A stretch of DNA of 64,000 bases from NCBI GenBank assembly GCA_037176725.1, contig JAZBRS010000060.1, positions 58,432,001-58,496,000 on the forward strand. Direction: 5' to 3'. Both the position numbers and the translations under genes were made by a program. How positions within the stretch are numbered: the stretch's first letter is position 1; every line of letters starts with the position of its first letter. Below are positions 47,391 to 58,842 of this stretch, piece after piece. Below the pieces are notes generated by a model. It made no database searches, was not told the DNA's origin, and saw only the letters and a list, made by a program, of their open reading frames with translations. The DNA is from Posidonia oceanica. Taxonomy: Eukaryota > Streptophyta > Magnoliopsida > Alismatales > Posidoniaceae.

Positions 47391-47887
47391 TCCTCAGCAT
47401 CTTCCATTGCAAAGAGGATGTCCTCATCCGGGAACTGCGTCTGGAGAGGTTGGTATTCAGGCAAAGGAAAGTCTGCAAGGTGATCTGCCATGGCTTGGCC
47501 CTTCATCGCACACTGTGTGACAAAGGTGATGTCGTACTGAGACAACAACACTTGCCACTTGACACATCTACCTACCATTGATGGCTTCTGTAAGAGGAAC
47601 TTGATGGGGTCATGTCGGCATAGGAGCCGGACTGGGTATGCCATCATGTAATGCCTCAGCTTCTGTGCAGCCCAGAAGAGGGATAGGCAGGTCTTCTCCA
47701 TTGTGCTATACCTGGCTTCACAGTCATTGAATTTCTTGCTCAGGTAATAAATTGCGTGCTCCTTTCTACAAGATTCATCATGCTGGCCCAAGACGGCACC
47801 CATGGAATGCTGGGTGGTAGAGAGGTAGAGAAGTAGAGGTCTCCCAGGAGTGGAAGGGACCAACACAGGAGGCTTGGTCAGAAGCTA
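47391..47887 (-). pseudogene. First (gypsy-type) RNase H domain, element E
   Basis: It follows RT and is separated from it only by the TAG at 47885-47887. Recognisable parts are LYLSTTQHSMGAVL, YYLSKKFNDCEARYS and KGQAMADHLADFP. The first catalytic acid, normally in the LYLS...MG segment, is replaced by Gln. This is compatible with the known tendency of this domain to degenerate where a second RNase H is present. The frame is otherwise open. Confidence 0.8.
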
Positions 47888-48853
47888 CTTAATCTTGTCT
47901 AAGGCGGCCTGGCACTCTTTGCTCCAGCTGATCTGTGCATTCTTCTTCAGGAGTTTGAAGATCGGTTCGCATATAGGCGTCAGCTGCGCAATGAACCGAC
48001 TAATATATTGCAGGCGTCTGAGCAGGCCTCGGACTTCTTTCTTTGTCCTGGGGGGTGGCATATCCACGATGGCTTTTGCCTTCATCAGGTCCACTTCGAT
48101 CCCCCTCTGGTTAACAATGTAGCCTAGGAGCTTGCCAGAAGATACCCCAATTACGCATTTACTGGGGTTAAGGCGCAGCTTGTATTTTCTTAAACGGTCA
48201 AAGAGCTTCTTTAAGCAGGCAAGATGATCCTCAGGCTCTTTGGTCTTGGCAATCATATCGTCCACGTATACCTCAACTTCTTGATGCATGAGGTCGTGGA
48301 AAAGTGCAGTCATGACCCTCTGATAGGTTGTGCCAGCATTCTTCAGCCCAAACGGCATAACTTGATAGCAGAAGACACCCCAAGGGGTGATGAATGATGT
48401 TTTCTCTATATCCTCTTCTGCCATTCTAATCTGATTATAGCCAGAGAAGCCGCCCATGAAAGAGAGCATCTTATGCCCTGCAGTATTATCGACCAGGATG
48501 TCAATGTGCGGTAGTGGAAAATCATCCTTGGGACTCGCCTTGTTCAGGTCCCGATAGTCGATGCACATGCGGACTCGTCCGTCTTTCTTGGGCACTGGGA
48601 CGACATTTGCAAGCCACTCAGGGTAAAGGACAACCTTAGGGAAGTTAACGCCGTGCTGCTTCATGATCTCCTCTTTGATCATAACTAGCCACTGCGGTCG
48701 CCATCGCCTTAGCTTCTGCTTTACTAGCCTTACATCTGGGTCTAGGGGCAAGTTGTGCACAACTATTTCAATGTCGAGGCCCACCATATCCTCGTAGCTC
48801 CAGGCAAAGACATCCGCATACTCCTTCAAGAATGCGATGAATTCTGCTCTAGC
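47888..48853 (-). pseudogene. Reverse transcriptase domain, element E (catalytic Asp lost)
   Basis: This is the Ty3/gypsy RT, which copies the element RNA into DNA. Numbering from the codon at 48829: fingers motif VPVPKKDGRVRMCIDYRDLN (77-96), motif A segment LSFMGGFSGYNQI (122-134), motif B region MPFGLKNAGTTYQ (158-170), active site YVDD (188-191), thumb and connection to the end. In motif A the family has Asp after FM; here codon 126 (48452-48454) is GGC, Gly, so the enzyme should be inactive. The frame is open through the domain. TAGs bound it at 48854-48856 (upstream, at a Gln position) and 47885-47887 (downstream). Confidence 0.92.
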
Positions 48854-48856
48854 CTA

Positions 48857-51127
48857 GGGCGAGAGAAGGGCGCTGATGCGGACCTCTCTGATTTCTTCTG
48901 CTGTGCCAATGCTGACAACCTCTGTCTCCTCTTCGACATGGAGGTTGGGGCCTTCCGGATCGTCGTCGTGGGGCCGGAACTCAGGTGATGGCTCGTCATT
49001 CTCATCTTCGCCTGTATCATCCTCCTCTCCATATGCAATAAGTTCTGAGAGGATCTCCGTCTCAAAAGGAGGATCTGAGATATCGAAGGAGTGCAAGTGT
49101 TCCGCTGCTTGGCCCTGGTGACGCTTCAGGATGGTCACGCATACCCGAGTGTTTTTATACCCTCGGTGCGCGACCTCTGTCCTGGCAAGCTCCTCAGTTG
49201 TTTCTGCCTGCTCTGACTCTGCTGATTCTGTCAACTCTACTGCTACTGACTGTACTGCTGATGACTGCTGTGCTGCTGTCCGTGCATATTGTGCCACTGC
49301 CGATACATGCTGTACTGCCGCCACTTGCGCATATTGCTCTGCTACTACTGCATGCTGCTCTACTAATATAGGTGCATGCTGCTCTACTAATATCGGTGCA
49401 TGTTGCTCTACTGCTACTGCATGGGACTCTACATCTACTGCATGGGACTCTGCATGGGGCTCTGCATGGGACTCTGCATGGTGCTCTGCATGGTGCTCTG
49501 CATCGGGCTCTGCATGGGACTCTGCATGGGACTCTGCACGGTGCTCTGCATGGGACTCTGCATGGGACTCTCCTCCTGCATGGGACTCTGCACACTGTAC
49601 TACATGGTGCTCTACTGCTGGTGCATCCTGCTCTACTACTACTGCTTTGCCTATATGTGGCATGCACTGCACAAACCATCGAGACCCACCTCCTGGCTGT
49701 AGGGTGATCAGCTCATCTGATCTGATGGGTGCCTCGAGCACTAGATCTTCCTCTTGGACCATGATAGAGGGATCTGTAGCCACGACCTTCCCCTTCTTTT
49801 GCACAGTCTCATGCTCTGCTACGTCCTGCACCAAGGACGCGAGCTGCTCCTGGAATAACTGCTCCAAGTCTCCCATAGAGAAGTCGATCTGAGCATCAGC
49901 AACCGCTTCGGCCTACTCATCCGTGGGTGAGTCAATGTAGTAAGCGACTGTCGGGCTTGTGGTCGGCCCTGGCCCGATTGCTGGGCTTTCTGCTACTTGC
50001 GGTATCTGCTTGGCTACTGCTGGATATGCTGCTAGGATTACTGCTGGTGTTGGCGGGGAGGCACAACCGCTCTTCTGAGGGGCCGACGGCTGGGCTGCCG
50101 TGCTTGGGGATGAAACGCCGGTGCCCGTGGGTGACAGTGGTGGTCTCCCGGTAGCAGCGGCGAGAATCTTCTGCATAGCAAGATCTGCTGAGGCTGACAG
50201 CGGTGTGCCTGACTGAGCCACCCGGCTTGCTTGTGGCGCTGTCAATGATGTGGGCTGAGTCACGTTGTCGCCTAACCCGACTGACTGTGCCGCTTGAGAA
50301 AGTGATTTCCAAGCTGGTGTGGCTACGGCCACAGGCTGACTGCTGGATAACACCGAAGGGCGTGCTTTTGGTTCTGGTGCTGCAACTGCGACTGTCGGCA
50401 ACTTTGGTGACGCTGCAGGAAGAAGGGAAGCTGTCAGCCCTGTCCCAAGGTTTGCCAATTCTACTGCTTCTTTGGTAAGTGCTAAGCAAACTGACCGGGA
50501 TGCAGTTGCACTGAGCTGGTCCTTGCTGCTAGTTGGGGCTGCCTCAACTATACCAGACTCTTCCTCATCTGAGTAATAGTCCTCGATGCAGACCCATTCT
50601 TCTTCTGGCAACTGGGAATTTGGGCATAGCGCTTGCTGTGCTGAGGCTTCACTGCTAGTTGACTCCAGGATACCTGCACTGGTGAAGTTAGTGAGGTCCT
50701 GCGGAATAGCCAGCCTCTAATCCTTGGGCAGCATGCATCTGTCTTTGCTAGACTGCAGATCGTATCCAAGCCCTTCTGACTCTCTTCGCTCTGCTGCTTG
50801 GACTGGCTCAGCGATTCCCTGGCCATATCGCCCGAGCGGTGCTCCTTTGACATAGCCCCACCTATGACAGACATTTTCGACCATCCGGAAAGGGTTGCTG
50901 TGAACGGCGAAGGAGTTGACACGTTCAAGATCAGGTACAAAGCTAATCGGCTTGCACCGATTAACTCGATACAAAGTAGCTGAAAGTTCAGGGTCAAAAG
51001 GGATTGTATGCGAAGAGATGGGTGCAACCGCCTCGATCCGCTCATTCTCGAAGTTTTCCGCCATTACAACGATGACATCGTCGCCGTGGCGAAACTTGAT
51101 CATGTGGTGGAGGGTCGAGGGGATGAC
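48857..51127 (-). pseudogene. Linker between protease and RT, element E
   Basis: This long region of low sequence constraint is typical of Tat/Ogre polyproteins between protease and RT. It includes 50717-51127, a structured part with GYVKGAPLGRYGQGI; 49913-50716, Ser/Thr/Ala/Pro-rich; and 48857-49912, with a tandem Ala-Glu-Ser-His-Ala-type repeat (about 49420-49630) and an acidic tail. TAGs at 50717-50719 and 49913-49915 interrupt a frame that is otherwise continuous. No enzymatic motif is seen. Ogre elements are known to splice an intron in this neighbourhood; I cannot define splice sites here. Confidence 0.65.
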
Positions 51128-52096
51128 CTAATGCTTGTGAAGCCAAGGGCACCCAAGCAGGAAATTAAAGTTAGGCTCCAAGTCAACAATGTAGAACTCC
51201 ACATCGAAAGTGACCGGGCCAATGATCAAAGGAATAATCAGAATCCCTAGAGCGTCATGGTGCGTATTATCAAAAGCTGTCATTCCCTTTATCGCTGGAG
51301 TGATATCCTCGGCTTTGCATCCGAGCCTGGTTGCAGTGCGCAATGGACAGACATCAAGGCCTGATTCTTTATCAACCAACGATAGGGGAATGCGGAAGTT
51401 TTTGTATTGCACCGTGACAAACAAGGGTTGGTTGTGATTAATCCCAGCCGGAGGCAGCTCATCGCTCGTGAAAGAGATGATCTGCAGCTCCGCGATAACG
51501 CCAACCATGCTCTCCAGGGCTGCAGGCTCTATGGCTTGGGACACTCGGGCAACTTGGAACACTCGGAGAAAAGCCTCACGGTGTTCGGAAGAGGAGTGGA
51601 TAAGGTCCCAAATGGATATATCGGCTTTAACCCTCCTAAGCTGGGAAGTGATGTCTGTCTTGTGGTGCGGCTTTCTGGCAGCAGGAGGGGGTGCTCTAGG
51701 AGTTGGCTCTACCAGACTAGGTGCAGGGGGCTGGCTTGATGCTGGGGGTGCTGGGGGCTGGCTAACAGGCAGGGGTGCTATGGGTTGGCTTGCTGGTGGA
51801 GGTGCAGCGGGTGCTGGACGGCTGGGCCTTACCACCGGTGTTGCGGGTTGGTATACCCTCCCCGATCGCGTGACTTCCGCACACGTTTCCGTGGCGTAGT
51901 CATAAGGGACACGATGGGGGTCCCAGGTTAAGTCAATAACCGTAGGGGCCCGTGCTTCGAGCATAAGAGGGGCTACCAGAGGGTTGGCTGGGTAATAGGG
52001 AGGGGTTGTTGGTACTGGTAGGTTGCAGGGGGCTCTGGCTGGGACCAGGCTAACAAGCTGACTAAGGGCCTACCCAGATAGGAGGCTGGGGTCTAG
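51128..52096 (-). pseudogene. Aspartic protease region, element E
   Basis: The ORF from 51964 begins with a conserved stretch (VIDLTWDPHRVPYDYA), then a Pro/Ala-rich linker (about 40-100), then the retropepsin-like domain (about 110-278). The active site region reads LVDKESGLDVCPLRT (from residue 197), where a D-x-G type site is expected, so Gly is replaced and the enzyme is probably inactive. Other family marks are GPVTFDVEFYIVD and NFLLGCPWLHKH. A TAG at 51128-51130 follows the last of these at a likely Gln codon. Upstream, TAGs lie at 52093-52095 and 52070-52072, and a one-base frame change lies between them. Confidence 0.75.
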
Positions 52097-54532
52097 GCCT
52101 GAGGTCTGGATTGGAGGTATACAGGGGCAGGGGCCTGACGATGCATGGAAGGGCGAGCAGCGGAGCGCCCTAGCCTGGCACGCGGTCGGATCATATGGAC
52201 TCCCGACTCGGAGCTGGCAACGGCGGCACGATACAGAGCTAGAGGGAAAGGCTCCGAGACATCATGAATGAGCTCGGAGGGGTCTACCACAGACGTAGCA
52301 GGCCTAGAGGGAGAGAGAGAGTAGATTCCCGAGGTCCCCGCGCCCCCCAGATTGGGATGCTCCGGAAGGGGCTGGTGGACATTGCTGGGATGAGGGGGTG
52401 CTAATGCAGATGCAGGGGCTGATGCTGATGGAGGAACAGAAGAAGGTGCCTCGTGCGTGTGGATCGAGATCATTCCCGACTCAATCAAATTCTGGATGCG
52501 TCCCGCAGAGTAAGGCAACTATTCGTCGAGTGCCCGGGGGCTCGATGAAAGTCGCAGAAAAGGTGCGCCTTATGCCAATGCGGAAGCGGATTCGGCAAAG
52601 GGCGTGCCTTGGGAAACCTCTGAAATGTTGCAACCTTAGGGAGGATGGCGGTTAGCGGTTCCACCAGTGGGGTGAATTGACACCGTGGCCGCCTTGGCCC
52701 CTAGGGTTGCACTTGCCAGACTGGTGTGGCAGGGTACACCGGTTGGGCAGTGGTGGTGATTTGTGGTGTGGGAGGTGCTCTAGGTGCTGGTGCATAGATT
52801 ACTTGATGCAAGGGGCCGAACCGCCAGCTGAGCAGGCACAAGCGTGGGGTCGACGTAGGCAACAGCAGGCTTTGGCGAATCCTTCTTCTTGGGCCGGTTG
52901 CTGGTACCACTGCTGTTGCTGCTGGTGTTGCTGCTGGAGTTGTTGCTATTGCTGCCGGCGGTGGCCTGCTTGGCAAACGCAGAGAGCGCCAGGAAGTTGC
53001 CACTTCGTAGCGAACTCTCCACGCAGGTACCAGCCCAGATCAGTGCAGAGAAGGTTGTGACAGGTTGAATGCTGAGCAGAGCCCCGACAGCAGGCTGCGC
53101 ACCCCCGATCACAATCACGAGGGACTCCTCATCAGAGGGTCCGTCTCGAACCTGTGAAGCGAGTGCGCGCCAGCGGCCGACATACTCCCCGAACGGCTCG
53201 CCAGGGTTCTGCTTTAATGCGACGAGGTCTGCGTGCATAGGGACCAGGTCCAAGTTGAAGGAGTATTGTCCTAGGAATGCCTGGCTGAGGTCATTCCATG
53301 TCTTTATACTGGCCATATCAAGTGAGGTGAACCACTTGAGCACAGGGCCACTCAGACTTTTCTGGAACAAGCGGATTAGCAATCTCTCGTTAGCCTGGAG
53401 CTGAGTGAGATCTCCGCAGTATGCCTTCAAGTGTGCAATTAGGCAGCCTCTACCATTGTATTTTTCAAATACCGAGATGCGGAACTTCGAGAGGAGTACC
53501 GCCTCTGGGAAATAATAGAGGTCCCAGAACTGGCAAGACTGGTGGTCCGTACCCTGCACTTGTCGAAGTGCTTTCTCCAGAACAGCGAGCCTGTTGTCGC
53601 TGGAGTCTGGAGCTGCTGCCAACTGAGGTGGTACAGCAGGGGCAGGGGCCACATACGCCGCATAAGATGCACCGAGGTGCTCCTCTAGGTCAACCATCAC
53701 CTCGCTTGGTGGAGCAACGGGATGGGCGGCGTATTCGTGTGGATGTGCAGTGTGTGTAGGCATGTATGCTGGGGTAGGGTATTGCTGATGCAGGGGGTAT
53801 GTATAACTAGCATGCTGAGTAGTAGGTGATGCAGTGTGCTGGAGCGTCAGCTGCTGCACCGGCACGGTGCCGGGCTACGGGCCAGAGGGATGCTGCACTC
53901 CGATTAGTCCTACGGACTGACCACCAGGTGCCAGAGGAGGATGCTGTGCTGGGTGTTGTGCAAATGCAGGAGGCGGAAGCTGGGCCCCCATCGCCTGAGT
54001 CGTGAGTAGCTGAGGCGATGGTCTGGGTGGGGAAGCAGAAGGGAATGCCTGCGACGCGAGAGCAGGTCGCAGCGGAGCCTCGGGAGCAGCAGGAACAAAT
54101 GCGGGGCAGAGAGATAGAGCCATGCCCTACAGTCTCCATCAGCTGTTGGTACTGCATCTCAAGGGACCCATCAGTAGGTATGCTGAGTTGCAGGACCGAC
54201 GGAGGGCCAGAATCAAGCGGCTGGGACGCAGATTGTCCAAGAGGCGGAGGTCCTAGGGCATAATTCGCCGCAGCAGGGTGAGTGCTAGAAGTGACATCAC
54301 CCTACGGAGGAGGAGTCAGTGGTGCCTCCGGAGCGCGGGCGGCGGTTACCAAGACAGTCTCGGCTACCGAGCCCGATGGAGTCTACCACTGCCCCACAGA
54401 ATAAGAAGGCTGCAGCTATACCAGAGAAGGAGACGCTGGCACAGGGGGAGTGTATGCGGGAGCCGAAGGGACCAAAAGAGGGGCCACCTCTAGGGCAATA
54501 GGGACCTGGGAGTCACCGGCAAACTGGGCCAT
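52097..54532 (-). pseudogene. Gag, element E
   Basis: Structural protein that forms the virus-like particle. The start chosen is the ATG at 54530-54532 (MAQF), in the same context as in element A. The Pro/Ala/Ser-rich N-terminal part has TAGs at 54416-54418, 54383-54385, 54302-54304 and 53875-53877, and a frame change near 54120. The core (about 53150-53560) has the Ty3/gypsy gag signature with FEKYNGRGCLIAHLKAY, LIRLFQKSLSGPVLKWF and LKQNPGEPFGEYVGRW. It is followed by an Asn/Ser stretch and a zinc-knuckle-like C-x2-H-x4-H-x4-C near 52520-52570 (CDFHRAPGHSTNSC). More breaks: a frame change near 52840, a TAG at 52701-52703 and a one-base deletion near 52500. The 54383 TAG is CAG in element A (GQWQ), direct evidence for C-to-T. 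Confidence 0.85.
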
Positions 54533-55693
54533 CGCTGACCGAGAACGGGTGATCACAGGGCTACGAGCAGGAGCAAGGGGGCAAATCCTAGGAGGAGCTA
54601 TGTTCGCTAAAGCGACGTAGCTCGGAAGGGAGGATGATCAGAAGCAGGGGTCGCAGCAGGGGCGTCAGCAAGAGAGGACACTCAAGCTCCAGCTAAGGAA
54701 CTCGCTGACAGATCTTTGCGTGAAGAGCAAACAAAATCACGGGATTAGAACCCGAAAGTAAAAGCAAATGCGTTAGATGTATGATATGAATGCAGATGTA
54801 TGCTCTCTAGCATGCTCTCCCTCACCAATCTAGGGTGTCCTAGTAGGCAGTCTACTTCGGACGCTCAGGGGTGTACGGGTTGCCGACTCAAGCTAGAAAA
54901 AGCAGGTCCCACGTCTTAAACCCGGCCCAAAGCTCAGGTGGTGACGTAGTGGTGCGTAGGTGGCCTTGACCCGGCCAGAAGCATGGGTGGTACCCTCTAC
55001 TAACACCGACGCGACCCCCTGACAAGGGGGGTACAGACCGATCTACTTGCTCCACACCAAAGCATTGGACGCAAGAGACCGGGACTATCCTTCTCAGACT
55101 GTAGGCAGACTCAGATGAGAAGAATGCATGCCCTATATGATGCTTTATACAAATGCTTCGCGTTTTATCTTGCGTTTTTTATTAACTCAAGGGGGTGCAA
55201 GTGAGTTTGCAGTCTCTAGTTGCTCCTAGAAATTCTTTTTACTTGCTGTTTTTAATTAGCCTTGGGGGAAGCAATCAGTCTCTAATTGTCCTTAGGCTTA
55301 ATGCAAAAGGGGAAGAAAATCACCCAGATATGGCAAGCAGACAGCACACATCACAGCAAAAGGCATGGGCATGGCATGTGTATGTGCGTGTGAGCATGAT
55401 AGTGAAAGGAAAGACACTTATCATTGCAAAAAGCAGGTATGCATAGCATGTGCAGGTGCAGTGGCAATGCATTGGTGTAAAAGGAAGCATTCATCATTCA
55501 AAAGGCATGCATGGTGTGCCAAGCAAGTATTTAGACATGTGATGCAAGCAAAATGAAATGGCGCAGGCAATCATGGCATAAAGCAGGTAAATAAACAAGC
55601 ATGCAGGTAAGCAGGTAAAGCAGACAAAAGCAAAAGGCAAGCAAAACACCCAAGCAAGAGGTGCGAAGGCCAAGGCGAAAGCCGGAGTACCGC
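54533..55693 (-). other. 5' leader of element E
   Basis: Untranslated stretch between PBS and gag. Homology to the leader of A is clear at 54920-55115 (A 830-1060), including CCCGGCCCAAAGCTCAGG-like sequence, and diffuse elsewhere. Around 54550-54720 a sense frame homologous to one upstream of gag in A is visible but broken by TGA and TAG. It could be an upstream ORF remnant, since Ogre elements can have one. 55300-55680 is A-rich low-complexity sequence. Confidence 0.55.
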
Positions 55694-55711
55694 TCCCCAG
55701 CGGAGTCGCCA
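55694..55711 (-). promoter_or_regulatory. Primer binding site of element E
   Basis: In sense TGGCGACTCCGCTGGGGA, one base after the 5' LTR end at 55713. It begins with TGG as expected for pairing with a tRNA CCA end. It matches the PBS of A except for two C-to-T differences there. The tRNA is not named, because this needs a tRNA comparison. Confidence 0.85.
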
Positions 55712-56052
55712 CTGTAGCAATCCTGAATTCTAATCGTCCATGCACATTACCAAAGCTTGTGTGCACTGATCAAAATAGGGTCACTATATGCGGCTGGATC
55801 TGAGGGAAGAACTTGACTCGAAAACGCTGGCAAAAGAAAAGAAAAGAAATTATAAGACAGTTTGGAGTCGCCATCGAGTCTATTGAATTGGAAGACAAGG
55901 AAAACCAGGGGGTAAAGCATGAAAAGACATGCTGAACCGAATGCAAGGAGGGGCAAAGGGATGCAAGGATAAGCTAAGCTATGCTATGCTATTATGCTAT
56001 GCTATGACTCAGGCCTAGGATAAGGGAGAAGGTCGATGCGAGCCAAGAGAAT

Positions 56053-56126
56053 GGGCAAGGACTCCTGTTACGCACGGGGAAGGTGTTAGGCACCCCGATA
56101 CGTCCGATAGTCGGTCTTTCTTAGGC
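56053..56126 (-). promoter_or_regulatory. Conserved R-U5 core, 5' LTR of E
   Basis: Counterpart of 31845-31917, with a few transition differences. Confidence 0.6.
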
Positions 56127-56294
56127 AATCTCGCGCTAATGCAGGGAATTGCTAGCCTAATGCCTAAATGCCTTAAATGCTTACCTATTATGCAAGGGAA
56201 ATAAACATGCTATCTAAGTGCTCAGCCACGCTGCTAGTGTTCCGAACTAGGCGGACCTTGGTTCGTGAGAACTCCTAAGCAGTAAGCATCATGG

Positions 56295-56308
56295 CCCTAT
56301 ATGCAGAT
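56295..56308 (-). promoter_or_regulatory. TATA-like promoter motif, 5' LTR of E
   Basis: Sense ATCTGCATATAGGG. This is the promoter copy that would drive transcription of E. One base differs from the 3' LTR copy. Confidence 0.4.
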
Positions 56309-56669
56309 GCAAGCGATAAAACAAAACAGCGGAAAAACCAAGCAATGCGGGCGACATGCAAACAATAAAGTAAAACAGATGTAGAAAACGATGCGAAAAT
56401 ACAGAAAAGAAAAGAGCAAGGTGCGGAAAACGATGCCAAAAGCGAAAAGTGGTGCAAAGGGGTACGGGAAACCATGCAAAAGAGCGAGAAACGATGCAAA
56501 ATGCAGAAAATGGGGCAAAGCACGGAAAACGAGGCAAAGCGGGGTGCGAAATCAAAACAGAGGAGCAGGCAACATGCATTAGGGTTACAGCAAGCCAAAG
56601 AAGCAATAAAACGCAAGAAACGGCGAACGAAACAAAATCTGCATTTTAAAATGGCGGTCAGCCATCTGC

Positions 56670-58842
56670 ATGCATTGAACGCTGGCAACACCAGCGTCCA
56701 ACGTTGGACACTGGGAGAGCCCACGTCCAACACCCACTGCAGACAGACAGCATGCACATTTTGAAAATCCATGCATTCTAACTATATGGATGCAATACAT
56801 ATGCAAATATGCAACTAAATGGGTGCTAGACATGCTAATCTAACCTAACAGAAGATTAGAGGAAGAATCAGAACAAGGAGCATGCCAAAATTAAACATCC
56901 AAGCATACAGGTTGTTGGACGCCTATAGGCTGGGCGTCCAACGTTGAATGCCAGAGAGGCTGGCGTCCAACAAGGACAGAAGGCAGAGAGGAGAAAAGAG
57001 GCATACAAGTGATAGAGGAGAGTTGGGATCATGCATTTGGGTTGCTGGATTCAGAGCAAGGGCAAGCAAGCAAACAGGGGATGCATAAAATAAACAATCC
57101 AACCTCACCTGTGTTGACTGCCAGGCCAAAGGCACAACCAGGGCGTCGGACGTGAGCTGCGTCGGCATCCAACATTGGACGCCAACACCAGCAGCGTACA
57201 ACGCTTTGGGAGGCACAACACACAAAAAGCATGCATAAACAAGCCAATAAATTAACTAAAATAAAAGAATAGATGATACTAAAGCTAAACATGCATAAGA
57301 ACACAGGAAGCAAGTAAGTAAGCAAAATCAGAGAGGTATGCCAGCATAAACAAACAAGAGATGAGCCAGGGCATTGGATGCTAGAGCCGGCAGCGTCCAA
57401 CGTTGGACGTTGAAGGCTCTAGCGTCCAACGATCCAGGCATGCAAACTCACCTGTTTTAAAGGGGGAGCTTAGCTCTACCCCACCTAGATGCATGCAAAC
57501 ACACTAAGAACATGTAAGAGACTAACAGGAGCACGCAAAGGAGGCATGGCAAGCATTTAAGCTAAAGAAAGCAAAGGGAAGAACATGCATAAAGAGAAGC
57601 AAGCTTTAACTTTGCAAAAAGGAGTTAATAACTGAGAATAAATCCTAGCAAACCTAAACATGGTTGCCTTAGGGGCCAGGCATCTCTAACTAGGCATGGA
57701 TCATAAAATAATACTCAAAATATGCATGGGGTAGGCATGGCAGCAAAGCAAAGCAAGCAGAGGCGTTGGACGCTAGGTGAACCAGCGTCCAACGTTGGAC
57801 GCAGTTCATCCTAGCGTCCAACAAAGGCAGCAGACAGACTAATTATTAAGCTCACAAAAAGCATTCAAACATGCATGGAACAAGTTGAAAAGCATGGCAC
57901 AACATCAGAGAGAATTAAAAGGAGGCAAATAGCATATACTTGAAGAGAAGCATGCAAAGGAAAAGCATGGAAAGCACTCAAACCAAGGCAAAGCAAAGCA
58001 GGCCGTTGGACACAGGCCTATGCCGCGTCCACATTGAACTTCCTTTTGGATGTGAATCACGTCCAAAAGGAAGTAAAAACTTGTAAACAATGCATGGACA
58101 TGTTCTACTACGCATGCATGACTACTGGGAATGGAAAACCAAGCTGTGGAAGCTTTGGAACGGTAGGACGACGAGGTTCGCCGAAGTTGCAAGTGTGTGC
58201 ACGGCAGCGACTTCGGCGGGCTTGCCTGAGCTACTCGGAGCGTCAGAGGAGGTCGCGATGGGTTGTAGACAGAGAGGGGAGTGCCTTCTTGCTCTCGGAA
58301 GTGGATGCTCTCTCGTTCGCTATGTGTGGTGAGAATGGTAGAGGGTTGAACTTGCTGGTTTTGTTGTGGCTTGCAAGTGTTTGGGTGCTGACAGGTATTT
58401 GCAGGCCAAATTCTGGCAAAATCAGGCATTGGCAGGTGCGGATGAGTGTGTGGAGGCCATGTGGATTGTCAGAGGAGGGCGTGGGCAATGGCAGGAGGGC
58501 GGCGGAGGCGAGGCGGTGGCTGACACGGCCGGCGGAAGGCAGACCTGTCAGTGAGAGGAGGAGAGCTTGTTTTGGATTGAAATAGAGGAGAGAAGGATAG
58601 TAACTCAGGCTTGGAAGGTAGTGGATGGCATGAAGTGGAGGAAGGGATGGGTAGTAAGTGTGGGGCGGTGGGGGATTGGACGGGCGGTGAGCTGGAGAGG
58701 GCGGAGCAACCGCTGCGGACCTCGAGTCGTTGGACGCACGACCAGAGCGCGTCCAACGTTGGACGCCAGACCATAGCATGTCCAACGTTGGACGCTAGCA
58801 CAGGCCGCGTCCAACGTTGGACGCTGCCTGTTCCAGCGTCCA
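56670..58842 (-). repeat. Palindromic hairpin modules in the 5' LTR
   Basis: Same series as in the 3' LTR, near 56676-56732, 56914-56971, 57144-57203, 57372-57431, 57765-57824, 58003-58040 (collapsed) and 58729-58842 (four stem-loops). The stem GTTGGACGC / GCGTCCAAC is mostly intact and loop sequences match the 3' LTR module by module. Confidence 0.85.

Noticed and set aside
49131..49892. 253-codon Cys/Ser/Ala-rich plus-strand frame
   Set aside because: It is the antisense shadow of the Ala/His/Glu linker of Pol and has no independent support.
37544..54532. Non-standard genetic code with TAG as Gln
   Set aside because: Plant nuclear genes use the standard code. At one site element A has CAG where E has TAG, frameshifts and TGA are also present, and catalytic residues are lost. 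Decay by C-to-T is the simpler reading, although the TAG bias is reported as a finding.
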